The notes beneath the pieces are model-generated. The model saw only the letters and a list, made by a program, of their open reading frames with translations, did no database searches and had not been told where the DNA came from. From a virus, in the IMG/VR virus record IMGVR_UViG_3300029258_004438, positions 1 through 22,288 of that record: a DNA stretch of 22,288 nt; one strand, 5' to 3'. Below are positions 1-7,848 of the stretch, in pieces (position 1 is the stretch's first letter; each line of letters starts with the position of its first letter). The translations under genes were made by a program, and so were the position numbers.

Positions 1-171
1 TGGCCAATCGGCATGAGCAACTACGATGGTGCTGTTCACATCGCTCGAGGATACGGCCGAAGCTTCATCGTCATGGGCAGCGATATACATGAGACGAGCG
101 AGGCTATGCCCGTAGACTACAACGTCGCCAAGTTCATGCGAGACCATGCGATCAAGGACAAAGATGTTTGA
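1..171 (+). CDS. C-terminal end of an unknown protein (5' partial)
   Basis: An open frame runs from the first base of the window to TGA at 169-171 and gives the last 56 residues of a protein that starts upstream. It reads WPIGMSNYDGAVHIARGY at its start and ends in KDKDV. I recognise no family. The next gene's ATG at 164 lies inside its last codons, giving an 8-base overlap of the same kind as many other junctions here, which supports this frame as coding. The composition resembles an ordinary soluble protein with no membrane segment. Function cannot be assigned from this fragment. Confidence 0.6.
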   Translation, partial: WPIGMSNYDGAVHIARGYGRSFIVMGSDIHETSEAMPVDYNVAKFMRDHAIKDKDV

Positions 172-637
172 TGAAACCCACGACCCGGACACCTGTGTGG
201 CGATCTTGGTCCCTGGCTCGAGGCGGCGCACGTTCAAGGCCGAGTTCAAGCAGGACTTCGTCGCCGGGGGGCAGTCCCTGACCATAGACGGGATCCCGAC
301 GAACCAGCAGAAGGCCGAGATGCTCGCGCGGGTCATGCTCAGCGCCAACATCGAAGCGCTCGAGTGTAAATACGTGATCGCCAACGGCGAGCTTTGGGTT
401 GTCGATGTGCTGGGCGAGGGGCTTGGCGTCGCCGACTCGTTCCGCCTCATGTCCGTCGTCGGGCAGGCAATGGGGCTCGCCCTGCCCTACACTCTGCCGG
501 TGTGGTCGAAGGGCGATTGGCAGGCTTGGGCAAAGTGGGCGAAGGCCTGCAAGACCCCCTATGGGGACCACAAGATCGGTGAGATTCGTGTCGTGTGTGT
601 CAGTGAGGAAAAGGAGGAGATGTGGACTATCTCGTGA
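164..637 (+). CDS. Hypothetical phage protein, 157 aa
   Basis: Unknown protein. I chose the ATG at 164 over the in-frame ATG at 146 because AAGGA at 154-158 is correctly spaced before it and it gives a short overlap with the upstream stop. The protein begins MFDETHDPDTC, appears to be a mixed alpha/beta soluble protein, and has a tryptophan-rich segment near residues 120-130 (WSKGDWQAWAKWAK). No catalytic motif, signal peptide or membrane segment was seen. Its 3' end overlaps the following exonuclease gene by 16 bases, so the two are probably translated from the same message. Its place directly before a nuclease cluster suggests a role in DNA metabolism, but that is only context. Confidence 0.75.
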   Translation: MFDETHDPDTCVAILVPGSRRRTFKAEFKQDFVAGGQSLTIDGIPTNQQKAEMLARVMLSANIEALECKYVIANGELWVVDVLGEGLGVADSFRLMSVVGQAMGLALPYTLPVWSKGDWQAWAKWAKACKTPYGDHKIGEIRVVCVSEEKEEMWTIS

Positions 638-1503
638 TGGTCGAGACGAGGCGTGGGTACTACGAGCACCTTTACAACAAGCCGCCGCGTCCCCGTAGGC
701 CGTTCATTCTCAACGTGACGGCGCCTAGCGAGGCGGCGGCAAGGCTCAAGGCCCACTACATTGCTGATGGCATGGGGCTGGGCCAGGTCGTGGTTCGACA
801 CGCCGAGGTGAGGAGCTTTGGCCCGGACGCGGCGTCCCTGCCGGACATCCCGTGGTACCAGGCCAAGATCGGCGTGTTCGACCTCGAGACCACGGGGCTC
901 GACGTCGAGCGCGATTGTCCGGTTGAGATCGGTGTTCTCGAGTACGACCTCGCTTCGAAGTCGTTTACGAACGCGAAGACGTGGATGGTCAAGCCCGACT
1001 GTCCGATGAGCCCCGGCGCTCAGGCGGTCCACAAGATCCCCGAGGAGGCGTGGGCCGACGCGCCAGAGATCTCGGAGGTCGCGCACGAGATCAAGGAGCA
1101 CCTCGAGTCGTTCGACGTTCTGATCGCACACAACGACGGGTACGATCAGCCGATGATCAGGCACACGCTGGCGCGCCATGGGGCTCACGTGAACATGCCG
1201 CCAACATGGTGCAGCATGCTGCTCGCGCTGAACGAGATCGACGAGGGCAGGCTGCGCCAAGGCAAGGCGAAGCTCGAGCTTCTCTCCGAGGAGCTGGGGC
1301 TACCCCTCCCTGAGGCCCACCGCGCAGAGTACGACGCGGCGGCCGCCGGGGATCTGTTCATGACGCTGGCTCGTGGCAATCCCTTCTTTCGGTCGCGCCC
1401 CTCGTTCGTCGAGGCCTGTGCATACATGCTCGGGCTCAAGATGCCTGCGGGGCCGCTCAAGCCTTTGAATCTCAAGACTATGTGGGAGAGGGCTGGCCTG
1501 TGA
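622..1503 (+). CDS. DEDDh 3'-5' exonuclease (DnaQ-like), first of two
   Basis: Probable 3'-5' exonuclease of the DnaQ/DEDDh superfamily, which removes nucleotides from 3' ends in proofreading, repair or degradation. Three motifs are visible: ExoI FDLETTGLD with D87 and E89, ExoII around residues 168-175 (IAHNDGYD, D175), and ExoIII HRAEYD with H233 and D238. About 80 residues precede the exonuclease domain and match nothing I know; about 45 follow it. The start is GTG at 622, preceded by a strong AAGGAGGAG at 611-619. No polymerase domain is attached, so it is a stand-alone exonuclease. The next gene, starting at 1500, encodes a second and dissimilar DEDDh exonuclease. The family call is secure; substrate and role are not. 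Confidence 0.88.
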   Translation: MDYLVMVETRRGYYEHLYNKPPRPRRPFILNVTAPSEAAARLKAHYIADGMGLGQVVVRHAEVRSFGPDAASLPDIPWYQAKIGVFDLETTGLDVERDCPVEIGVLEYDLASKSFTNAKTWMVKPDCPMSPGAQAVHKIPEEAWADAPEISEVAHEIKEHLESFDVLIAHNDGYDQPMIRHTLARHGAHVNMPPTWCSMLLALNEIDEGRLRQGKAKLELLSEELGLPLPEAHRAEYDAAAAGDLFMTLARGNPFFRSRPSFVEACAYMLGLKMPAGPLKPLNLKTMWERAGL

Positions 1504-2129
1504 AGATCCTGTGGTTTGACTACGAGACCGGGGGCTTTGCCCCGTCGCCCAACTGCGAAATCGTCGAGGCCGGCTGGGTCGTCACCGAGGGTGACGACCT
1601 GAAGGTGATCGAGCGTGCGAACCACATCGTGAAGGTGGAGCACCCGATTCACCCTCGCGCTGTCGAGGTTCACGGCATCACCTACGAGCAGTGCCAGCGG
1701 GAGGGGATCCCCTGGGTGGAGGTCGCGCAGAAGATGCTCGACTCGCTGGAGGGGTGCGTCGCGGTCGCGGGTCACAACTCTGCGTTCGACGTGCGCTTTT
1801 CGAAGTTCTGGTTTGGGTGGGCCAACCTCGAGTGGCCTGAGCTCCACGAGATCTGCACGCAGGACCTTGCGAACAGGTGGGTGCCCAAGAGCGAGTTCAA
1901 GTCCCGCAAGCTCGAGCGTCTTTACGAGCACTTCGTGGGAGAGTCGACGGGAGAAGCGCACCGCGCGCTCTACGACGTTGAGATGACCGTCGACCTGGCC
2001 AGGAAACTGCTCGAGAAGGGGCAGTCGAAGATCAGCGACGTCGTCTCCGGTGGGCCACTGCACGTCAATGGTATGGTGGGGCAGGATGAATACTCCGCCA
2101 TGCTCGGCGGATACAAGCGCAAGGGCTGA
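1500..2129 (+). CDS. DEDDh 3'-5' exonuclease (DnaQ-like), second of two
   Basis: A second DnaQ-like exonuclease of 209 residues. With the GTG start at 1500 it begins MKILWFDYETGGF, placing the ExoI aspartate and glutamate at D7 and E9. ExoII is GHNSAFDVRF near residue 95 and ExoIII is HRALYDVEMT near residue 155, so all DEDDh acidic residues plus the histidine are present. GTG at 1500 is preferred over GTG at 1482 because it forms a GTGA overlap with the upstream stop and has GGAGAGG at 1486-1492 well placed before it. The sequence around the motifs is unlike the preceding exonuclease, so this is not a recent duplication. The domain occupies nearly the whole protein, with a short variable C-terminal tail ending GGYKRKG. 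Confidence 0.88.
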   Translation: MKILWFDYETGGFAPSPNCEIVEAGWVVTEGDDLKVIERANHIVKVEHPIHPRAVEVHGITYEQCQREGIPWVEVAQKMLDSLEGCVAVAGHNSAFDVRFSKFWFGWANLEWPELHEICTQDLANRWVPKSEFKSRKLERLYEHFVGESTGEAHRALYDVEMTVDLARKLLEKGQSKISDVVSGGPLHVNGMVGQDEYSAMLGGYKRKG

Positions 2130-2132
2130 CCC

Positions 2133-2720
2133 ATGAAGACTCCGCACAGCAAAAGGACCGAAGAGGGAACCAAGGCGGAGGAGCGCGTGCTCAAGAGGCT
2201 GCGCCTCAAGGGCATCGACGCCAAGCTGGCGCCGCCGGGCGCGGCATGGGACATCGAGGCCGAGGGCAAGAAGATCGAGGTCAAGGCCGCGGTGCGCACC
2301 AAGCATGAGGGCAGCGACGGCCACCCCATCGACGGCGTGGTGTTCTCGAACATCAGTCGCGGTGCGGATCTGTACCACTTCATCGAGATGGATCAGGACC
2401 GTGATCGTGAGCTCACGTCTTGGACGCTCACCGGCAAAGAAGTGCCGGGTGTGACGCTGACGGTGACCGAGAAGAAGCGACGTGAGCTCCCAATGCGGTC
2501 TCTCAACGAGGTCCTCTCCAAGACGGCGGCGCCCACCTTTCTCGATTCGGTCGTGACGAACATGGTCGTAGGCAAGTCGTTCGACTTGTTGTCGCTTGGC
2601 GAGCCTAGCCTTGCCGGCAAGATCGTAGCTATACAGTCTGTCCAAAGCGCCCGAAAGGCGCGAGAGGACCACGATGACCGAATGAACCAGCGTGCTCGTC
2701 GTGTCAAGTTCAGGATGTGA
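2133..2720 (+). CDS. Probable PD-(D/E)XK superfamily nuclease
   Basis: Probable nuclease of the restriction-endonuclease-like fold. The signature is D40 (AAWDIEAEG) followed by E49-V50-K51 (KKIEVKAAV), with an upstream helix carrying E16/E17 (GTKAEERVLKRLR). This order and spacing, helix then D then ExK, is that of Holliday-junction-resolvase-like, Mrr-like and VRR-type nucleases. Residues beyond about 110 match nothing I recognise and end in a basic tail (RMNQRARRVKFRM). It starts three bases after the second exonuclease gene and is followed by an HU-like gene, so it lies in a DNA-processing group. Possible roles are resolving branched DNA before packaging or degrading host DNA. The fold assignment rests on motif spacing only. 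Confidence 0.65.
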   Translation: MKTPHSKRTEEGTKAEERVLKRLRLKGIDAKLAPPGAAWDIEAEGKKIEVKAAVRTKHEGSDGHPIDGVVFSNISRGADLYHFIEMDQDRDRELTSWTLTGKEVPGVTLTVTEKKRRELPMRSLNEVLSKTAAPTFLDSVVTNMVVGKSFDLLSLGEPSLAGKIVAIQSVQSARKAREDHDDRMNQRARRVKFRM

Positions 2721-2728
2721 GGCTAACT

Positions 2729-3070
2729 ATGTCTGTACCCAAAGAGGTAGAGGACAACATCGACGAGTCTGCGGCTCTTGCTCGCAGGCAGTTGATACAC
2801 GAGATCTACCATCACATGGGTGGCGAGGTGAAGCAGGCCCATATCGACATGGTTTTGAGCGCCTTTTGTGACGTGTCGAAAAGGGCTCTTGCGCAAGGTA
2901 AGATCATCAGGCTCGTGAACTTCGTGACGATCAGGCCTGAGATCCTCAAGCCCAGGGTGTCCAACATCCCAAATGGGGTGGGTGAGGTCCTGAACGGCAG
3001 GAGGCTCAAGGTCAGGTTCGTGCCGAGTGTTGGTTTGAGGAAGCTACTCAAGGGAGTCAGGGATGGATAA
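2729..3070 (+). CDS. HU/IHF-like DNA-bending protein
   Basis: A 113-residue protein of the HU/IHF type, which binds and bends double-stranded DNA as a dimer. The sequence shows the HU order: N-terminal helices (RRQLIHEIYHHMGG, then AHIDMVLSAFCDVSKRAL), a GKIIRLVNFVTIRPE strand region equivalent to the HU 'G..V.L..FG.F' segment, a DNA-arm region with the N-P-x-G analogue IPNGVGE, and the closing strand and helix KVRFVPSVGLRKLLKG. About 18 extra residues precede the fold. ATG at 2729 has TGAGG at 2718-2722 at good spacing; an alternative GTG at 2717 would add four residues. Phage HU-like proteins act in replication, recombination, packaging or late transcription; which applies here is not visible. 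Confidence 0.85.
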   Translation: MSVPKEVEDNIDESAALARRQLIHEIYHHMGGEVKQAHIDMVLSAFCDVSKRALAQGKIIRLVNFVTIRPEILKPRVSNIPNGVGEVLNGRRLKVRFVPSVGLRKLLKGVRDG

Positions 3071-3227
3071 GCTGGCCGTGAAGACGATCCACATGGATAC
3101 GTGCCCCCAGTGCGGGAGGCGTACTACCGTGGATGGTGGCGTTACGAGGTGCCCGGTGCACGGGTCGGAACCTTTCGAGAGTGATCAGGATGAAGCACGT
3201 CCGTCCGATGACGTATCGGGTCCTTGA
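3063..3227 (+). CDS. Small zinc-ribbon protein, 54 aa
   Basis: A short gene with a clear metal-binding knuckle. Residues C14-P-Q-C17-G and, 12 residues later, C30-P-V-H33-G form a C-x2-C ... C-x2-H site typical of a mini zinc ribbon or treble clef. The C-terminal third is acidic (SDQDEARPSDDVSGP). ATG at 3063 overlaps the HU-like gene's stop by 8 bases (ATGGATAA) and is preceded by AGGGAG at 3051-3056, good support for translation. It may be a nucleic-acid-binding accessory factor or a transcription regulator; it is too short to place in a family. Its 3' end overlaps the next gene by 38 bases if that gene starts at 3190. Confidence 0.65.
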   Translation: MDKLAVKTIHMDTCPQCGRRTTVDGGVTRCPVHGSEPFESDQDEARPSDDVSGP

Positions 3228-3555
3228 GGCATCGGCATACGAAGCCACGTCTGGCGCGTGGGTGTTGCTCGGCTACTTCGACCCCGAGTTGCCGCCCGGC
3301 GAGGTGGAGAAGGAGCTGGCCCCGTTCGCGACGAAGGTATGCGGAGAGGACGCGGCAGTTCGCTGCGAGGTACGATACATTCGACGGGGACTGATCTTTG
3401 AGTCCGTCTTCGAGGTGAGTTACTACTTTGCAAATGGGCTGACCTACGACGACCTTTTGTACCTCTTCACGCACGGAGACCATGACCATGAGCGAGATCC
3501 CCTTCTACAAGACGGCGAACCTGCAGAGCTGGGACGTCATCGATCATCAGGATGA
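3190..3555 (+). CDS. Hypothetical phage protein, 121 aa
   Basis: Unknown protein beginning MKHVRPMTYRVLEAS, with an alternating strand/helix look and a hydrophobic central part (EVSYYFANGLTYDDLLYLF). ATG at 3190 has GAGAG at 3177-3181 upstream; ATG at 3208 and ATG at 3133 are in-frame alternatives. The last 22 or so residues, after TYDDLLYLFTHGDHD, overlap the next gene by 68 bases and read like an out-of-frame shadow of it (ERDPLLQDGEPAELGRH), so the functional protein probably ends near the overlap. No known motif was seen. Expression is likely coupled to the genes on both sides. Confidence 0.6.
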   Translation: MKHVRPMTYRVLEASAYEATSGAWVLLGYFDPELPPGEVEKELAPFATKVCGEDAAVRCEVRYIRRGLIFESVFEVSYYFANGLTYDDLLYLFTHGDHDHERDPLLQDGEPAELGRHRSSG

Positions 3556-4432
3556 CCCTGGGTTCTTCTGGCAGGACAAGATCGCGGCGTACTGGCCCGA
3601 TGCGATCGAGCCCCCGAGCGTTGGCGGCCGCGGCGAGGCCACGGGCCACGTGGCGCAGTTCCTCCACGAGGGGCAAGTGAAGGTTGCCTACCCCACGGGC
3701 ACGCCCTCTGATGCCCTCGCTTCGTCGATGTACTTCTTGGCGCAGGCCTCTCGCGGCGTGTTCGAGAAGCAGGCTCTGCTCGACATCGCCGGGGCGCTCA
3801 AGAGTGCACGCGACGCGTGGGGTGTCCGCATGCCGGACGGTTACGTCACGAGCTTGGCGAGCGACATGGGCAAGGTGGCGAGCGTCGAGCACGACCCAGC
3901 TCACCGGGCAGATGCGTTCGTTAAGAGGGCGTCTGAGTGGTCTCCGGCGAAGCGGCTCGAGAAGAGCCTTGAGATCTCTGCGGAGCTTGAGGCGCACCAG
4001 AAGGATGCGTCTCACATGCCGTACATGGATTGCGGACTCAACCCCGAGTGGGAGCGCCACATCGAAAAGCGTCGTCGCATTCTCGCCCTCGCCCAGAACG
4101 CCCCCATGTACCTCTCCCGCCTGGAGAAGATCCGTGGCGGCATCTTGAACATGGACGACTTCGACGCCGTTGCGAAGACAGCCTCGCTGCTCGAGCAGCT
4201 TGACGTTGACTCTGGCATCCGTAATGAGTGGGGTCGTACGATTCTCGACCCGGTCGACACTCTGCTCGCGCCCTTCGTCAAGGAGGCCAAGTGGGCGAAG
4301 GCCGACCTCTCGAAGCTCGACGAATACTTCGATTCGGATACGCTCGACCAGATCAAGGGCGACCCCGACGCGGTGATCCCGACCCTCCCGATGCGGCAGC
4401 GCAAGCTCGTCGAGGAGATCCTGGGTAGCTGA
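3488..4432 (+). CDS. Hypothetical protein, probable virion-related, 314 aa
   Basis: Unknown, mainly helical protein. I chose ATG at 3488 because GGAG at 3475-3478 is nine bases upstream; ATG at 3482 would add two residues but is only three bases from that site. The N-terminus reads MSEIPFYKTANLQSW, with a K-T-A triplet at residues 8-10 comparable to the K-V-A leader of small genes further along. Similar triplets recur inside (GKVASVE, AKTASLLE). The body contains EKQALLDIAGALKSARDAW and many charged helices; no membrane segment or catalytic motif is visible. It lies two genes before the portal, so a head or neck structural role is plausible by position only. Confidence 0.75.
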   Translation: MSEIPFYKTANLQSWDVIDHQDDPGFFWQDKIAAYWPDAIEPPSVGGRGEATGHVAQFLHEGQVKVAYPTGTPSDALASSMYFLAQASRGVFEKQALLDIAGALKSARDAWGVRMPDGYVTSLASDMGKVASVEHDPAHRADAFVKRASEWSPAKRLEKSLEISAELEAHQKDASHMPYMDCGLNPEWERHIEKRRRILALAQNAPMYLSRLEKIRGGILNMDDFDAVAKTASLLEQLDVDSGIRNEWGRTILDPVDTLLAPFVKEAKWAKADLSKLDEYFDSDTLDQIKGDPDAVIPTLPMRQRKLVEEILGS

Positions 4433-4449
4433 ACACACTGAGGCATGAA

Positions 4450-5694
4450 ATGAGCGACAACATCTTCGGGGAGTTTATGCCCCGCCCGCCTGGTATGAGC
4501 CAAGGTGTCAGCATCACGCACGGCCCAGCGGCGCACGGCTCGTTTCTGCCTGATTCGCCCTATCAGGACGATGATGTGCTCACTTGGGATGATGAGCCCA
4601 AACATGCTGAGCTCGAGCGGGCGTTCGACAACGACCTGCCCGATGATGGTGTGATCGAGTCGGATGGCTTCGACGATGAGGGTTGGTTCGAGGAGGATAA
4701 GCAGAAGGTCGCCGAGGACCTTGGTATCCTCGGTGGCCAAATGCCGAACATCGGCAAGACCATCGACCTCCGCCCTCCGGGCCCCTACGTTGGTCCATCT
4801 ACCAACCTAGGGGCGCATGGTGGCCCGGATGAGGCCGGCGTGGTTCAGGAGGTGTCGCCGAGGCCTGGCCAAAAGGGCCTCAAGCTCAAGCTATCCGTGG
4901 GTGGGGTCAAAAGGCGCATCAAGACGATCCCAACCGAAGAGGTCGGGTCGATGCAGTCCGCCCTCAAGGACTCGATGGCGGCGCAGAAAGCGACCCACGA
5001 TCGCAACATTAGCTTGCCTACGAAGTCGACGTTCATGGAGGACGCGGGCCTTGAGGAGCTTCAAGACAAGCGCGCGTCTGCGTCGGATGATCCGATGCTA
5101 GATGTTGACACGCACCCCGTGAGGCGTGCCCTGGAGGCCGTCAGGCTCTGGGGGCGGGAGTGGTTCGACTGGGAGCCCGAGGTGATCAGGGCAGAGATCG
5201 AGTCGAGGTATGGCGAGGAGCCTGAGCCCGTCGTGTTGCATCAGCTTTTGTCGGACCGCGTGCTGAAGACGACGCCTCGCTTCTTCGATGATCCGATGGT
5301 TTTTGAGAAGGTGTGCGCTGCCTATTCGGGGCGCGAGCCCAACTGGTCGTTGGTCCAGCAGTCCGCCCCCCACGAGATGGCAGCAGTCGTCGCCATCGTG
5401 CGCAAGTACTACGAGCCCGAGATGTCCTTCTCTTCGGAGGTCGCGGCCTATGTCGCAGCGTCTTGCCTGACGTCGGGGCTTGCCTGTCTGCCCGAGGAGC
5501 TTACGTTCTGTAATGGGCCCTTTTCGGCGAGGCTTCTTCGCATGGACCCGAAGGTTGCTTCGTTTCAAAACGATGTTCGTGAGTGCATGTCGTCAGGTAC
5601 TCTGGACTGGCCGCAGAGCGTCCTTGCTCAGGTTGAGCGGCTCATGCTGATCAGGGCGCACGTGTCGGAGATGACCTCCGAGGGAGATGATTGA
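4450..5694 (+). CDS. Hypothetical protein next to portal, 414 aa
   Basis: Two-part protein. The first 200 or so residues are acidic and proline/glycine-rich and probably disordered (for example DDDVLTWDDEPKHAELE and FDDEGWFEEDKQK). Residues from about 220 to the end look folded and helical, starting with RRALEAVRLWGREWFDWEPE (tryptophans at 234, 238 and 241), and contain several cysteines. ATG at 4450 is preceded by TGAGG at 4439-4443. The gene ends on the portal gene's start (tgATG, one-base overlap), which ties its expression to the portal. Candidates include a scaffold, adaptor or other head-assembly factor; none is supported by a motif. Confidence 0.78.
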   Translation: MSDNIFGEFMPRPPGMSQGVSITHGPAAHGSFLPDSPYQDDDVLTWDDEPKHAELERAFDNDLPDDGVIESDGFDDEGWFEEDKQKVAEDLGILGGQMPNIGKTIDLRPPGPYVGPSTNLGAHGGPDEAGVVQEVSPRPGQKGLKLKLSVGGVKRRIKTIPTEEVGSMQSALKDSMAAQKATHDRNISLPTKSTFMEDAGLEELQDKRASASDDPMLDVDTHPVRRALEAVRLWGREWFDWEPEVIRAEIESRYGEEPEPVVLHQLLSDRVLKTTPRFFDDPMVFEKVCAAYSGREPNWSLVQQSAPHEMAAVVAIVRKYYEPEMSFSSEVAAYVAASCLTSGLACLPEELTFCNGPFSARLLRMDPKVASFQNDVRECMSSGTLDWPQSVLAQVERLMLIRAHVSEMTSEGDD

Positions 5695-7844
5695 TGCTAG
5701 ACGGATCGAAGCTCGGGCTCAGGAGGCACTCCTACCCCGACCCCTTCCTCGATATTGCCTCCACTAGGCTCCCGAAGGACCGTCGCAAGATGCTCCAGAT
5801 GTGCTTCGTCTTTGCGACGCAGCACCCCCAGATTGCACCGATCGTCAAGAAGCTCGCTCGCTACCCGATCACGCACATCAACGTCGACGCGAAGACTCCG
5901 GCTGCGGTGGAGCACTGGAAGGATTTGTTCGAGAACACCCTCGACATCTACCATCACATCGAGGAGATGGGTCTCGACTACTTCGGCTACGGCAATGCGT
6001 TCTACGTGGTGCACAGGCCGTTCATCAGGTTCTACAAGTGTCAGAACTGTGGTCATGACAACCGCGCCGGCAAGGTCCACTACACGATCAGGGGCAACCA
6101 GTTCCACGGTGTTTGCTCATCGTGCAAGACCCACGCTGTGCTCAAGCCTCGTGACGAACTGCTCAGGCGCGCGAAGGGCATGAGGCTCGTCCGCCTGATG
6201 CCGCAGAACATGGCGATCAAGACGGCGGCTATGTCTGGCTGGGTTTGCTACGACTACGAGCCTTCCAAGGACATCAAGCAGGCCGTCGCGCGCGGAGGCA
6301 AGCCACACCGCGACATCATCGACGCTACGCCGTGGACCTATGTGCAAGCCGCCTTGCAAAAAAAGAAGGTCCGGTTCGGCAAGAACAACCTCCTCCACCT
6401 CAAGGAGCCGTCACTCAGCCAGCCCATGTCCCTTGGCTGGGGCGACCCGATCACGCTCGCGGGCTTGAAGGATGCCTACCTGAACCAGATCTTCAAGAAG
6501 GCTGACGAGTCCGCCGCCAACGAGAGGTCGTTGCCGGTGCGATTCGTGTACCCGGCCGCGACGAGCCAAGATCCCATGCGTACGATTTCGCTGCGTAGGT
6601 TCAACCTCTTCATGGAGCGTGCGCTGCACGGCTGGCGTCGCGACAAGAACTCCGTGATCACGAGCCCCTTCCCCGTGGCCGTGAGCGAGGTTGGTGGCGA
6701 TGCGGCGAGGTTCAACACGGCGCAGCAGCGACAGCTTGCGATCAAGGAGATCATCGGTTCCACGGGCATGCCCGAAGGCTTCCTCTCCGACTCGATGTCT
6801 TGGTCGGGCGGCTCTGTCCAGCTCAGGATGCTCGAGAACGCGCTCATGCCGTACGCTCGCGCCGTGGCGAAGGTGCTCGATTTCGTGCGTCGTCAGGTCA
6901 TGTCTTATGCGGACGTGCCAGCCTGTGAGTCTGTCAAGATGAAGCCGTTCCGCATGTCGGATGACCTTCAGATGATGCAGCTCATGGTCAGCCTCGCCCA
7001 GATGAACGTGGTGAGCTGGGCGGAGGTGCTCGAACGATTCGACCTCAGCTGGGACGAGGAGCACGACAAGATCAAGCGCGAGGCCAGGTCCATCTCCGAG
7101 GTGGAGGGTATCCGCCAAGTTGGTCAGACCATCGCGATGCTCAAGTCCACGGGCGCTCAGGTCCAAGCCGAGTCCGTGGGGTCTGGATACCAGACGTTGC
7201 TTGAGGACCAGAACAACACGGCCGCAGCCGAGGAGCAGTCGCTTCGCGAGGGCGGCATGTCTGCGAACGAGGCCAAGGTCCAGATCGAGGAGCAGAAAGC
7301 CGAAGCGGCGCAAGAGCCCTCCACCGAAGAGGTGCTGGATAAGGCTAGGGCCCAAAAGTACGAGGCGGAGGCCAACCAGAAGGGCATTCATGCCGAGGTG
7401 ACGGAAAACCAGTCTGAGGACATCGCGACGCCTAGCTTTATCGACGACATGGCGCGTCAGCTGCAGGAGCTTCCAAGAGAGGAGGCCGAGGCGATTCTCG
7501 TCGATGTCTCGAAGGAGAGCCCGGACATTGCGGCGCAGATCGAGGCGCGCCTTGAGGAGCTCGATGGGCGCTCCGGCGTGGGCAATGCTCTTGAGGAAGA
7601 GGCTAGCGAACTCGACCAGCTCCGCGAAGAGTCGGCCAGCCCCGAGGACATGGCCAACAAGTTGCTGATGATGCCCGCCGCGAAACGTGAGAGGGTGTTC
7701 GGTATGTTGATTCAGGAGGATCAGTTGCTGGCCATGAGGGTTAGTAAGTTCCTGTCGCAAATGGGTGGCTCGGGGGGCTCGAAGGTCAAGCCTGTCATTG
7801 ACATGAGGCCTTCGCCCCAGCAAAAGCCACCCAGAAGGAGTTGA
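5694..7844 (+). CDS. Portal protein with cysteine knuckle and acidic helical tail
   Basis: Probable portal protein, the dodecameric ring at the head vertex through which DNA is packaged and ejected. Portal-like features are EEMGLDYFGYGNAFYVVHRP near residue 90, the region after residue 300 with EIIGSTGMPEGFLSDSMS followed by SVQLRMLENALMPYARAVAK, and the overall order of an alpha/beta wing followed by a helical stem and crown. Two features are unusual. One is a four-cysteine knuckle inserted in the wing (C116, C119, C141, C144). The other is a long acidic, coiled-coil-like C-terminal extension from about residue 490 to 700. The start is ATG at 5694 with GAGGGAGA just upstream; a TTG one codon earlier is less likely. 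At 716 residues it is long for a portal. Confidence 0.75.
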   Translation: MLDGSKLGLRRHSYPDPFLDIASTRLPKDRRKMLQMCFVFATQHPQIAPIVKKLARYPITHINVDAKTPAAVEHWKDLFENTLDIYHHIEEMGLDYFGYGNAFYVVHRPFIRFYKCQNCGHDNRAGKVHYTIRGNQFHGVCSSCKTHAVLKPRDELLRRAKGMRLVRLMPQNMAIKTAAMSGWVCYDYEPSKDIKQAVARGGKPHRDIIDATPWTYVQAALQKKKVRFGKNNLLHLKEPSLSQPMSLGWGDPITLAGLKDAYLNQIFKKADESAANERSLPVRFVYPAATSQDPMRTISLRRFNLFMERALHGWRRDKNSVITSPFPVAVSEVGGDAARFNTAQQRQLAIKEIIGSTGMPEGFLSDSMSWSGGSVQLRMLENALMPYARAVAKVLDFVRRQVMSYADVPACESVKMKPFRMSDDLQMMQLMVSLAQMNVVSWAEVLERFDLSWDEEHDKIKREARSISEVEGIRQVGQTIAMLKSTGAQVQAESVGSGYQTLLEDQNNTAAAEEQSLREGGMSANEAKVQIEEQKAEAAQEPSTEEVLDKARAQKYEAEANQKGIHAEVTENQSEDIATPSFIDDMARQLQELPREEAEAILVDVSKESPDIAAQIEARLEELDGRSGVGNALEEEASELDQLREESASPEDMANKLLMMPAAKRERVFGMLIQEDQLLAMRVSKFLSQMGGSGGSKVKPVIDMRPSPQQKPPRRS

Positions 7845-7848
7845 AAGG

